Part shown: positions 55,259-64,000 of the stretch, in pieces | Position numbering within the stretch: position 1 is the first letter of the stretch | How the letters are laid out: every line of letters begins with the position of its first letter | NCBI GenBank assembly: GCA_022393335.1 | Contig: JAJEKB010001368.1 | Coordinates: forward strand, 163,746 to 227,745 | From: Macrotrachela quadricornifera | Taxonomy: Eukaryota > Rotifera > Eurotatoria > Philodinida > Philodinidae | Direction of reading: 5' to 3' | DNA length: 64,000 bases | Translations under genes and position numbers: made by a program | Notes under the pieces: model-generated | Database searches by the model: none | What the model saw: only the letters and a program-made list of their open reading frames with translations | Told to the model about the DNA's origin: nothing

Positions 55259-56316
55259 GAAGACCGATATATATTAGGCTGATATTAGTATCGTGTATTA
55301 TAGAAAAAAGTGTCAATACTTCACTCATTTTTTATTAAAATATGAAACAGTAAAAATTCTAAACTATGGATTACACAAGGAGACTCAAAGGTTTCATTTT
55401 TTGAGCAGTCATGTTGTATTTAGAATGACAAATCCTAAACGCAGATTTAGGCGGCAAGTGACGTCCTTTTTAGAATTGATTGTTACCAAAAACATTGCCT
55501 GAAAAATCAATGTATTGTAATTGATTTCTTTCTAAAACTAATAGCTTATACTAGGGTGTAAAAAAAGCCGTTGGCGCAATTCCTACAGGATTACAGACAT
55601 GAAACACAACAGAGCTACGTATATTGTGAACCAAATATCTATAGTTTCCTAACTAAGCATCTCTAGTAGTCTTTATTACTTTGTTGAACATGGTATGAGA
55701 CAGTTTTTAGTCCTTTATCGGTAAAAGTCTGTGACATTCTATCATGATCTTTGTTCTTGTCGGTAACGGTCTGGGGGAGGAAGAATGGGTCCAAATTTTG
55801 TATCCTTAAACACCTCAACACTCTTTTTCAGATCGTGTTTCACAAAATCAAAAATTATGTCCAATCCTTGGCATGTAGAATACGAAGAGAATATATAGAT
55901 AATTCGAAAAACATATCCGAGAAATATTTAAATGTTAATACATGGAATTTGAATAGACATTGTTCAATTGAATAAACTGTAATTGCCTAAAAACACCATA
56001 TTTTTCTGTCTGTCTAGACATCCAAAGTCAGTGACACAAAACGACTTAGTTTGTAAATACATTTCAGTTCTCTTTCCACGTTTCCGATTGCTTTTGGTAA
56101 AATATCGCGGCATATAGAACGTTGAAACGGCACAATGAAGTTTGGGTTAACAATGTGCATCGCTCAAAGAAATTCAAGTCGTTCCACAATTGATGGTGGT
56201 AATACGAAACCAATAATTAAAACATTGATTACCTCCTCAGAAAATTTCATTTGTTGAGGATGATCATTTATGCATTTTGTGTCACGACAACTGCTTTGAT
56301 TGTATTTCCTCTTCTT
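55259..56316. other. intergenic, dispersed-repeat copy
   Basis: Holds the right-hand copy of the 'gcaattcctacaggatta' repeat near 55577. Otherwise only short ORFs without domains. Confidence 0.4.
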
Positions 56317-56604
56317 TTACAGGCATGCCTTTGTCCATGTGTTTTTACGTGACGCAAAGTTGTAAGTTGACTCACTAAACTTATTTACTGTTATTTTGCA
56401 CAATAAACAGAAAGCTGCTTTGCTCTCGATGTCATAATTAACGAAGATTTGTGTCAAGCAATTATACGAGAGTACAGTATTATCGTATTGAATCGATTTG
56501 CCTCTGATAGTAGAATCAGAAATGATAGTCATCTCGTGAACGACAAAATCATTATCAAAAACAGTTGGTGTACAATCTGATTGAACTTCAGAATCAGAGA
56601 TCAT
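56317..56604 (-). CDS. uncertain ORF, possible TTF-type zinc-finger fragment
   Basis: 95-residue ORF. The C-terminal half reads FVNYDIESKAAFCLLCKITV and then FASRKNTWTKACL. This resembles the 'DaafCf.C.lF ... f...G..nWkka' TTF-type zinc finger found near the N-terminus of hAT-derived proteins. The frame stops right after, although a GT (gtaaaag) could be a splice donor. If real, it is a fragment of a domesticated or decayed hAT transposase. Acidic N-terminal residues (ISDSEVQSD) are unassigned. The evidence is weak. Confidence 0.3.
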   Translation of the reverse strand: MISDSEVQSDCTPTVFDNDFVVHEMTIISDSTIRGKSIQYDNTVLSYNCLTQIFVNYDIESKAAFCLLCKITVNKFSESTYNFASRKNTWTKACL

Positions 56605-57183
56605 TATTAGTTAATAATTAGAAAAAATGCATTAGCTTCAGAATATGATCAAAAATTTTATTCTTGTTAGGTATGAAAACATATTGATGTTTGCAAATAG
56701 TTTATTTTTAAACAAAAACGTACACACCTTTTTTTCACAGAAGATCAGCTAATATTTTTATGTGAGATTCAGACAAGAGATGGAATATACCTAAGTGATC
56801 ATAAAAAGAAAAGAAGAAAGAAATCAAGATAAAACGATAGGAAAATACCTAACAGAAAGAAAGAAAAGCGATAGAAATAACTGATATATGTACATATAAA
56901 CAAAAAATAGAAGGAATGTATATAGAAAAAATCGTTGACATAACTATCATCTCATCTTCAACATAAAGAGAACCAGAAAAATTCGAAGCCTACAAATAGT
57001 TCCTCTCTCTGATTCCGCTTCGACTCCAATCGCAATAGTTCATGCCGGACTTCAGGTTTTGACAATCATACTAGGAAAAAATATACACCCAGCTACTTTT
57101 CTTCACTTATTTATTTATTGATTTTTTGTTTGAAATAATGAAAAAGACAACCATATAATGTTCATCTACTGAGAGTATCTTAT
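56605..57183. other. intergenic, nothing firm
   Basis: A/G-rich and T-rich stretches between the doubtful ORF and the 3' end of the vWD-type gene. No feature could be supported. Confidence 0.4.
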
Positions 57184-60100
57184 TCAATAAACAAATGATC
57201 CCAAATAGGTATCATATGTTGTCTGGCAGACATTTGGCAAAGGAAACGGTATACGTTGTGTAAATGTTTTTGTAAACGTTTGTGGTTCTTCTCCGGTTTG
57301 TTTTACCTCAACTACAGCTGTAATGGGATTAGTTGGACTGGCAAATTCATTGAATGAGTATTGTTGAAAACAAATCAGGTAGGTACCACGATCTGGTGAG
57401 GTGGAATTCCAAAAGATATTTTCTGGACCCATGCCAATTTGATCATCCACATCCAACTGACCGGAATTGGTTTGACTATCAGGACCTCGTTGATTGTACA
57501 TTATTGTATTTCCATTAGGTATAGTGAGAATGATGTCTCCATCGCCCGCTCTACTCCATTGCAATGTAAATGATAAACTTCCTTGTCCAACACATACACC
57601 CGATATACATTGTTGATAAGATTCACATTCTGGAGAACATATTGGGACTATACATGAAAAGAAAAAAAGCAGCGTATAAAAATTTAAATGATTCTTATTA
57701 GAAAACTTTTTGAGTTATAAACTATAAAATATATGCTTAAGGTTTTTCTTAGAAAACATCGCATGCTGTTTAGAGCTACATAAGTTTTGGATCTATCTTG
57801 TTTTTTTAGATTTATTACAACCCAAAAGTCTAACTCAAAGTGCATCGATGCAAAAACAATATCTATTTCTCTTGTTTTCGGTGTTTTTGACTGAATGGAT
57901 TAATGTGAAATCTCATAAGCATTAAATTTTTAACGCTATCCATCACAAGTAACACGATGTTTAAAGTGAGTCTAGAGATACTTTTTCTTACTGGTAGTTG
58001 TTGTTGTATCCGTAATTGTGGTCGTCGACGTGGTGCTCGTGGTTGTTGTTGTATCCGTAATTGTGGTCGTCGATGTGGTGCTCGTGGTTGTTGTTTCTAT
58101 CTATAAAATGATTCATACCATGAATCTTAGTTATTTGTATTCATAATGATGTTTTCTTACAGTAGTAGTAAGTAACGCTTGTACTTCATTTTTAGATTGC
58201 GTGTTGGTATTGTTAAGATATTCAAGTGCTTGCAAACCATCAACAGTAATACTTTCGTGAATGTCTTCCAAACGAGTAATATTGATTGTGCGTTCTTTTA
58301 CCATCAAGATTTCCATACTACCTGCCGCAGCCTGAAAAAAGTTCTAAATTTAAACTGATTTTTTCAATATACTTACTTCAGGAATGCCTGTCATGTTCAC
58401 ATCAAAAAGACATGCTTGATGAATCATCTCGATTGTGTCATTAAAACCAGCATTTTGCTGACGTACTGCTTGTGAATTCTGATTATTCAAATAATTTCTT
58501 ATATATGTCTGGCAAATCTGCTCGGCTTCTTCTTGTGTGATCGATTGATTGTACGGTGAAGTTGAGTCAACTGATCTTCGTCTACGTGATGCGCATGTCT
58601 CACCTGTGCAAATACCAGTAGACACATCGACGAGTGCTTTCGTTTGGTAGACATTTATATTGAAATGTCGAGGATTTCCGTTTCTCTATCATATAAGAAG
58701 AAAATCATAAAATAAAGAACCGTCAGTCCTATGTCTGTAGGATCGTTCTTTAATAAACTTAAAAGAACATATTTCAAATCAGAAGGCATCTTTTTTTTGT
58801 AACTTGACGATCTCAAATTTAGAAAACTTTAAAGATTAATAAAAGTCTGATTAGGAAACTTCACCAACTAATACATTCCGTTTGAACTCATATTTTGCTC
58901 ATAAATAGAACTCTGCGTAGATAAAAACCCTCCAAAGAATTCGTTTCATCAGGGTTTTCTTCTTGAGTTATGGTCTTTTAATTGAATTTTCAACATATTG
59001 TAGGATGTTACGAAAAATATTACAACAAGAAATTTTCGCCTGAATTTTAACCTAAAACGAGATCTTATAGTCCTTATTATATTTTGAAAGTTTGAGCTTA
59101 AAAGGATATTTCTCTTTTGAGAAAGTATATTTGCAAAATACGTTACTTTCTCGTAAAACCTCCAAAAATAATCCATAATTTAGGCAGCTCATAGCTTAAG
59201 AAGAACTTTTTCATTTGAGCTGAAAACTTCAGGATATAATAGGGACCATAAGATCTATTTTTATGCTGAAATTTCCTCTTATGAATTTTTTCATAATATC
59301 CTACTATATGCTGAAAATTCAATTAAAAAACTATCATTCAAGAAGAAATGCTTAATAGGATGAGCCCCTTAAAGTTTTTATCTCCGCTATGAGTCAAATT
59401 TATGAGCAAAATATAAGCTCAAATAGTATGTATCAGTCGATGTGATTCTGTTATGAATAGCTTTTGAAACTGTCTATTACATTCTATAGAACGAATATAA
59501 ACGAGAGAGAGATTATTTTTTCTATATGCACTTGAACACTTACTCAGATAGTATTTCATAAAAAGAAATTAAAAAAAGTCTTGGACAACTTGCAGTTTAA
59601 AAAGTTAACAATAGTAAGGTAGTTATGTTCTTCTTATTCATTCAAAAAATTTTTTTCAGAGAGGCAATTCAATATAGAATATCATTTTATTCTTGTAAAA
59701 GGGGCAAAAGATTACAGTGAATGGTTGTTTATTATATTTCAAAGTCCTGAATAAGATACGGACAAATATACATACATCGTGAGTAGTGATCACGGAGAAG
59801 CCTGCTCTAAGATAAGTAACAGTCAACAACCACGATGAATCAGAATTAACATATGCATGAATTATTCCTATTGAAACTTAAGTTTTTTTCATCTAAAATT
59901 GTTCTTTTCTGATCTTACCGTTTTCACTGCATCCATCGCTAAGTTCTACTTCAAAATTCGTAGAAATAATAGTACAAATCGGTCTGATACTTGAGCCATT
60001 GAAAAAGGTCATGTACAGCTATAAGAAAATAAGACTGACTATGTGAAGTAAATCAACGTACAAAATTTGACATACATCGACCATCCACCAATTGCTCACA

Positions 60101-60383
60101 CGAATATTAAACACGACGTAATGATTTCTTATGAGATCATACATGCCACCATCTAAACAATTTTTGTAAGTACCGCCACTTTGTTCGTTGGGATGCCAAG
60201 TAGTTATATGAGGATCCGTTAATGCCACACATTCGTACAAGTCAGTGGATGACTGTGCTAAAAGAACGATACATACCCGTTTCCAATACGGTTTTATCAA
60301 TTAATAGAAAGAAACTTACCAGTACTTCTTTGTATCAGATTTATACAACAGAATAATAGAAGAAGAAGAAGATTGATCGTCAT
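57184..60383 (-). CDS. secreted vWD-domain, Thr-rich protein
   Basis: Eight exons (60383-60320, 60257-60076, 60018-59919, 59867-59776, 58685-58377, 58331-58161, 58100-57992, 57647-57184) join in phase to give 496 residues. The protein has a signal peptide (NLLLLLLFCCINLI), then a von Willebrand type-D-like domain (CVALTDPHITTW, then NCLDGGMYDLIRNHYVVFNI). A furin-like site RRRRS is at residues 180-184. A spacer with CQTYIRNYLNNQ leads to a Thr/Ser stalk made of two 15-residue units. The tail begins CSPECESYQQCISGVCVG, and the final beta-sandwich reads LQWSRAGDGDIILTIPNGN and GTYLICFQQYSFNE. The last part resembles bacterial YfaP/DUF2135-type domains (low confidence). It is probably an extracellular or mucin-like protein. 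Intron 4 (58686-59775) contains foldback H. Confidence 0.8.
58000..58098 (-). repeat. 45-bp coding tandem duplication (Thr/Ser stalk)
   Basis: Two copies, nearly identical at the DNA level, of a 45-bp unit encode TSTTSTTTITDTTTT-type residues in exon 7 of the vWD-type gene. This gives an O-glycosylation-type stalk. Confidence 0.75.
58868..59436. mobile_element. foldback element H in vWD-gene intron 4
   Basis: Arms of about 220-235 bp (58868-59105 and 59215-59436). 'tatatttt'-type ends with 'tattttgctcataaat' are mirrored at the right by 'atttatgagcaaaatata'. Inner 'gatcttatagtccttattat' pairs with 'atagggaccataagatc'. No ORF of note. Confidence 0.8.
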
Positions 60384-60952
60384 GATAAATGTAATGATAG
60401 GATAATGTAAAAAAGAGTGAGTTCGATGCTTTTTATACGCAGAAAATAGGAAGTAAATTTGTCCTTGGAGTACATGATTCTGATTTTTATTCTTTTTAAC
60501 GTCTAAAAATAATAGAAAGCATTGTAAAATAAATGAAGCATGATGGCTGATTTTTCGAAAACTATGGCACTGTATTGAATTCAATTTATCAGAGCATATT
60601 AAATGAACCCGCGAGCAAATCAAAACCATCATTTGATATGTTAATCTACTAAATATAGTAATATAGTGATTTAATTCTACGTCGTTTCTTTTTTTACTTC
60701 CATCATCAATCATACAATGAAGACAGTGTGAAATCATGTGTTAATAATACATATGCGTCGATTCAAGTAGACCGCTTCCTTAACTACTTTTATGAGATTG
60801 TTGCTCTCATTTGTATCAAAATATTGTGCCCTCTAAACCAACCAGTTTAATACAGAATTCTTCTTAAGCGCGACAACAGCTTCGAAATCTTAAATAGTTC
60901 CTCACTTATATACACGGTCGAAACTTTTGCTAAGGAATCTTTTTTGAATAAA
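60384..60952. other. upstream region of vWD-type gene
   Basis: Non-coding sequence that should hold the promoter. The in-frame ORF extension upstream of the chosen Met (to 60737) has no signal-peptide-like or conserved features and was not taken as coding. Confidence 0.4.
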
Positions 60953-61570
60953 GGGTGACCCAAAAGTCTTGACCCGATTTGTATAATTAATTTTTCAACA
61001 CTCAAACATACGTTTATAAATTTGTCTCTTTAATAAAAAGATGCAGCAAAAGACGCTCTACAAAACAGCCTATGATTGATCCCTTGATCTCATATAATAA
61101 GAAAGCTGTAAGCTTAGAAATATGTGTCACAAAACATAAAAATTAACCGTGGATATTCAGCTCATTTGCATAATTTTATTTTCTTATTGTATGAGTTGAG
61201 AAGGATCATTCACAGGTAGTTTTGTAGAGCGTCTTTTACTGTATCCTTCTATCATAAAGACCAGTTTTTAAAGTTGTGCTTTGACGTAAAAAAATTAATT
61301 ATACAAATCGAGTCGGAACTTCTAGCCCATTCTTTATACTAAGAATGTTGAATTATTCAGGTGAGCTGCATATTCATGGTTAATTTTTATGTTTTGTGAC
61401 ACATATTTCTAAGCTTACAGCTTTCTTATTATATGAGATTGAGGGATCAGTCATAGGCTGTTTTTCAGAGCGTCTTTTGCTGCATCTTTTCATCAAAGAG
61501 ACAAATTTATAAACGTATGTTTGAGTGTTGAAAAATTAATTATACAAATCAGGTCAGGACTTCTGGGTAT
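60953..61570. mobile_element. three-unit mariner-like MITE cluster (I)
   Basis: One unit of about 200 bp runs forward from 60953 (gggtgacccaaaagtcttga). A second copy is inverted, ending near 61331 (diverged). A third is inverted, ending at 61569 (gacttctgggt) and nearly identical to the first. All contain 'gatttgtataattaattttt' or its complement and a 'gcaaaagacgctctacaaaa' core. The 'gggtgacccaaaagtc' end resembles mariner/Tc1 terminal repeats (inference). Confidence 0.75.
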
Positions 61571-63000
61571 ATCTGATAGAGAGAGATTTTTGACTTCTGA
61601 AATACAAAAGAAGTAATATTATCTACATGAAACAATGTATATTGATCTCTTTTAACTTTCAATATTTCATAATGACTTGAAACAAATATTTGAGTATATT
61701 CTGTTAATCATTTTTTTTCAATTATTTTCATAAAGATAATTATTTATAAAACTATATATGATGATCAGTGCTGTCATTTAATATTCAAATCGAATTAATT
61801 TTGTTAGAAAAGCAAGTCTAGTCCTTTCTCAATTAATTCTATCCTAAAAATATGAGCATTAAAATGATAAATATGGCAGAATAATGAGATTCTCAATGTT
61901 TTAACTTTGATTTCTTTCTTTCATAAAGAATATTTTGTGAAACTCTATAAAATTGACTATATGAAATGTTGTGATATATCATTTATAAGACCTTACATAA
62001 TAAACACTAAAGAATTTTTGATTAGTTACACTTTCAAAAGAAAATGATACATTAGAGAAGAGTTGATTTTTTTTTCATCAAAAATAAATCACTTAATTAG
62101 TTTATGACGGTATAAACTATGTTGGAATGTAAATAATGAGTTCCTTTAATTACAAAAGATCAATAGAAAATACGAGAAGCAAGTTTGAATATTAAATATG
62201 CTAAAGCTTGTGACCCATAAATATTGAAAAGTTCTTTTTTTTGTGAAGATCTGAAGATCTCTTCTCAAGAACTCCATTATTATTCCCAAGTGAAAATCGT
62301 CGAAAAATTTCAAATGTATCATAATATTTCAAATATTCGATTTCACAATATATCCTTTCAAAAAAAGAATAAGAACTATAGATTGAAATGAAAAAATATT
62401 AGAATTCGAATACGGATAAGTACCGTCATTCTGCCGTCTTCATTATTTTCTTATATTCCTATCTGTATATTAATGTATAAAATGAGATTTAATATTTATT
62501 TTAATTACTAAATTATTTTATAATTAGATATTTTTATCTTGTAATAATCAAAATTTTCATTTCTATTTTTATTCAATAAATAAACATCATTTCATCTATC
62601 AAAAATGAATTTCGACATTAAGCAAATAATTTACCAAATTTTTCCTATGTTCAAATAATAAATAAATTGTTTTTATTTGATTTTATTATTTTTTTATAAT
62701 ATTCTAAGATAATTGAAAATCATTAACTATAATAACATCAATATCTTCACATAAAATAATATGTCAAACAGGTTTTTCAGAATTTATTTATTACTTTATA
62801 AAAGAAAATCATCAAAGTTTAAAAAATATATCAAAAATTATTCACAACCATAACGATCAACTAAAATCGGTAGAAAGAAAAAAAGTCTTTATTTTTGGAC
62901 CTTTTTAATATGATTTTCCCATAAATATGGATGTCATTCAGGTGATTTTGATCATCATTTAATTAATAAAAGACCAATATTGTGTAGTATATTCTTCAAG
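61571..63000. other. intergenic, nothing firm
   Basis: Very AT-rich DNA without ORFs or clear repeats. Confidence 0.45.
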
Positions 63001-63600
63001 CTATTGTACTATAGGTCCAAGTACACGATGAAATTCTTGTTCATTCATTTTTAAACAAAATACGACCCCTTTTGTTTTGATATTATAAATATAATTTTCA
63101 TTTAAATATATTTGTCTGCCACCAATATTATTTCTTGGAGCTAATATTGCTTTTTCAACAAGTTCATTATTATCCATGTTTTGATAAACAGCAGCATTAC
63201 CTACAGTGGCGGATTTAGGGGGGCGATCGACCCCACTTCGAGAAAAATTTTTCGATTTTTCCCAGCAAAAGTAGTGGAAAAAATGTATTGATACTACCGC
63301 GGATGACCTTAAAAAGTGGTTTTTTCCTTATCATCGCCCTCCTCTCGAAAACCACCCCCCCCCCTTCAGAAATGCTAGATCCGCCACTGATTACCTAAAC
63401 AAACAATATATATATATATTTAACACAGTAAAAAAAGTAATGTTTATTTTAGTTTATTTTTTACCTTCCACGATAATAAAAAAATGATTTGCTTTATTAC
63501 CTTTCGTAGCAATAATATCACCATCATTGAATTTTTTTAATTGACAAGTAGGAGCATTAGTAATACATTGATTATTAATTAGTAAGATGTTGCATTGGAT
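63001..63600 (-). pseudogene. cyclic-nucleotide-binding domain fragment
   Basis: Two exon pieces join in phase (about 63600-63465 and 63200-63001). They read CQLKKFNDGDIIATKGNKAN, HFFIIVEGNAAVYQN and, at the end, KMNEQEFHRVLGPIVQ before the stop. This is the 'F..Gd.I...G..a..ffii..G' and 'l....f..vLGp' pattern of PKA regulatory / PKG cNMP-binding domains. The key phosphate-binding motif (FGE-x-RAA type) is not evident in LVEKAILAPRNNIGGRQIYL. Upstream the frame hits a stop at 63601-63603 with no start or acceptor, exactly where a GC-rich repeat begins, so the 5' part is missing or displaced. It could be the 3' end of a live gene whose other exons lie beyond the window. Confidence 0.6.
63196..63397. 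mobile_element. hAT-type MITE with 8-bp TSD
   Basis: The 186-bp element (63204-63389) has terminal repeats cagtggcggat...atccgccactg. It is flanked by a perfect 8-bp direct repeat, attaccta, at 63196-63203 and 63390-63397. TIR sequence and TSD length are typical of hAT elements. It is inserted at an intron/exon border of the cNMP-domain gene; on the minus strand each TSD reads TAGGTAAT and so carries a splice-acceptor AG. Confidence 0.93.
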
Positions 63601-63603
63601 TCA

Positions 63604-64000
63604 TGGATTTTAAATAATCCGCCCCTCCACTATATTTCTAAATGATACAAAAGAACCCAGATCGAAAATTCCGGCCTCCGGAAACGGTGTTTTTCCGGGA
63701 GGAATCCGGCTATTTCCATACAGGGAAATAGTCGGAACCGGCCGGAAAAAATACGAATCAGGGAAGCAGTATTCTGGACCGGAAAGCTATCGTACCGGAA
63801 ACGGTGTATTCCAAGCTTTTCCGCAAGCTGGAAAACAAACGGATTAATAGCGTATCCTGCCGGAAAAAATCAAGGAACCCACAGGATACGTTCGTAAAAT
63901 AACCCGGATCCCTCCGGAACCACAGCAGAATTATCTCGTGTGAGTTCGGAAAAAACCGGAAAAGATACCGTTTCCCGCATCAACATTTTAAAGACTTTCT
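63604..64000. repeat. GC-rich dispersed repeat with CCGGAA motifs
   Basis: An abrupt shift to GC-rich DNA with many ccggaa/ttccgg motifs (for example ttccggcctccggaaacggt). The boundary 'aatccgcccctccact' looks like another hAT-style end. It continues past the window edge. A possibly related GC-rich patch lies at 50990-51155. Confidence 0.5.

Overview
The window is eukaryotic nuclear DNA, roughly 30% GC, with many introns of about 35-70 bp that follow GT-AG rules. It is most likely from a bdelloid rotifer (an Adineta- or Rotaria-like animal). I infer this from the gene density, the tiny introns, the rotifer-style GPCRs, and the mix of ordinary animal genes (TTLL5-like, RNF14-like, dynamin-like) with genes more usual in bacteria or fungi (PhoPQ-related/AprA, an adenylation-thiolation-reductase enzyme, a Rieske oxygenase, an ART fused to a receiver domain). 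No database was searched; all family calls come from motif recognition. Exon joins were checked by phase arithmetic.

Layout: 1.8-4.0 kb dynamin/Mx-like GTPase (-); 6.0-6.4 small secreted protein (-); 9.0-10.4 DUF4139-like protein (-); 11.1-18.1 TTLL5-like tubulin polyglutamylase (-, 15 exons); 18.7-21.0 PhoPQ-related/AprA-family secreted protein (-, 15 exons with micro-exons); 22.7-26.2 A-T-R reductase (+); 28.0-29.3 decayed PYROXD2-like oxidoreductase (+); 29.4-30.6 Rieske oxygenase (-); 32.3-35.3 RNF14-like RBR ubiquitin ligase (-); 39.8-41.2 rhodopsin-like GPCR broken by one stop codon at the DRY motif (+); 41.9-42.2 possible transposase relic (+); 45.4-46.7 ADP-ribosyltransferase/receiver-domain fusion (+); 53.2-54.2 orphan GPCR (-); 57.2-60.4 secreted vWD-type, Thr-rich protein (-); 63.0-63.6 cyclic-nucleotide-binding fragment (-) hit by a hAT-type MITE.

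The second half (35-64 kb) is gene-poor. It carries many non-coding inverted-repeat (foldback) elements with arms of about 90-325 bp. I count eleven: 474-1526, 6758-7653, 13466-14096, 15225-15662, 43090-43402, 44475-45056, 47989-48471, 52351-53150, 54495-55258, 58868-59436 and 60953-61570. Several share a core resembling 'gatgcaccatgaaaagctctacaaaa'. They sit between genes or inside introns, and three of the four introns longer than 1 kb contain one.

The genes do not form an obvious pathway. The points most worth following are the ART-receiver fusion with an altered active site, the hAT MITE whose target-site duplication copies a splice acceptor, the DRY-stop GPCR, and the foldback family.
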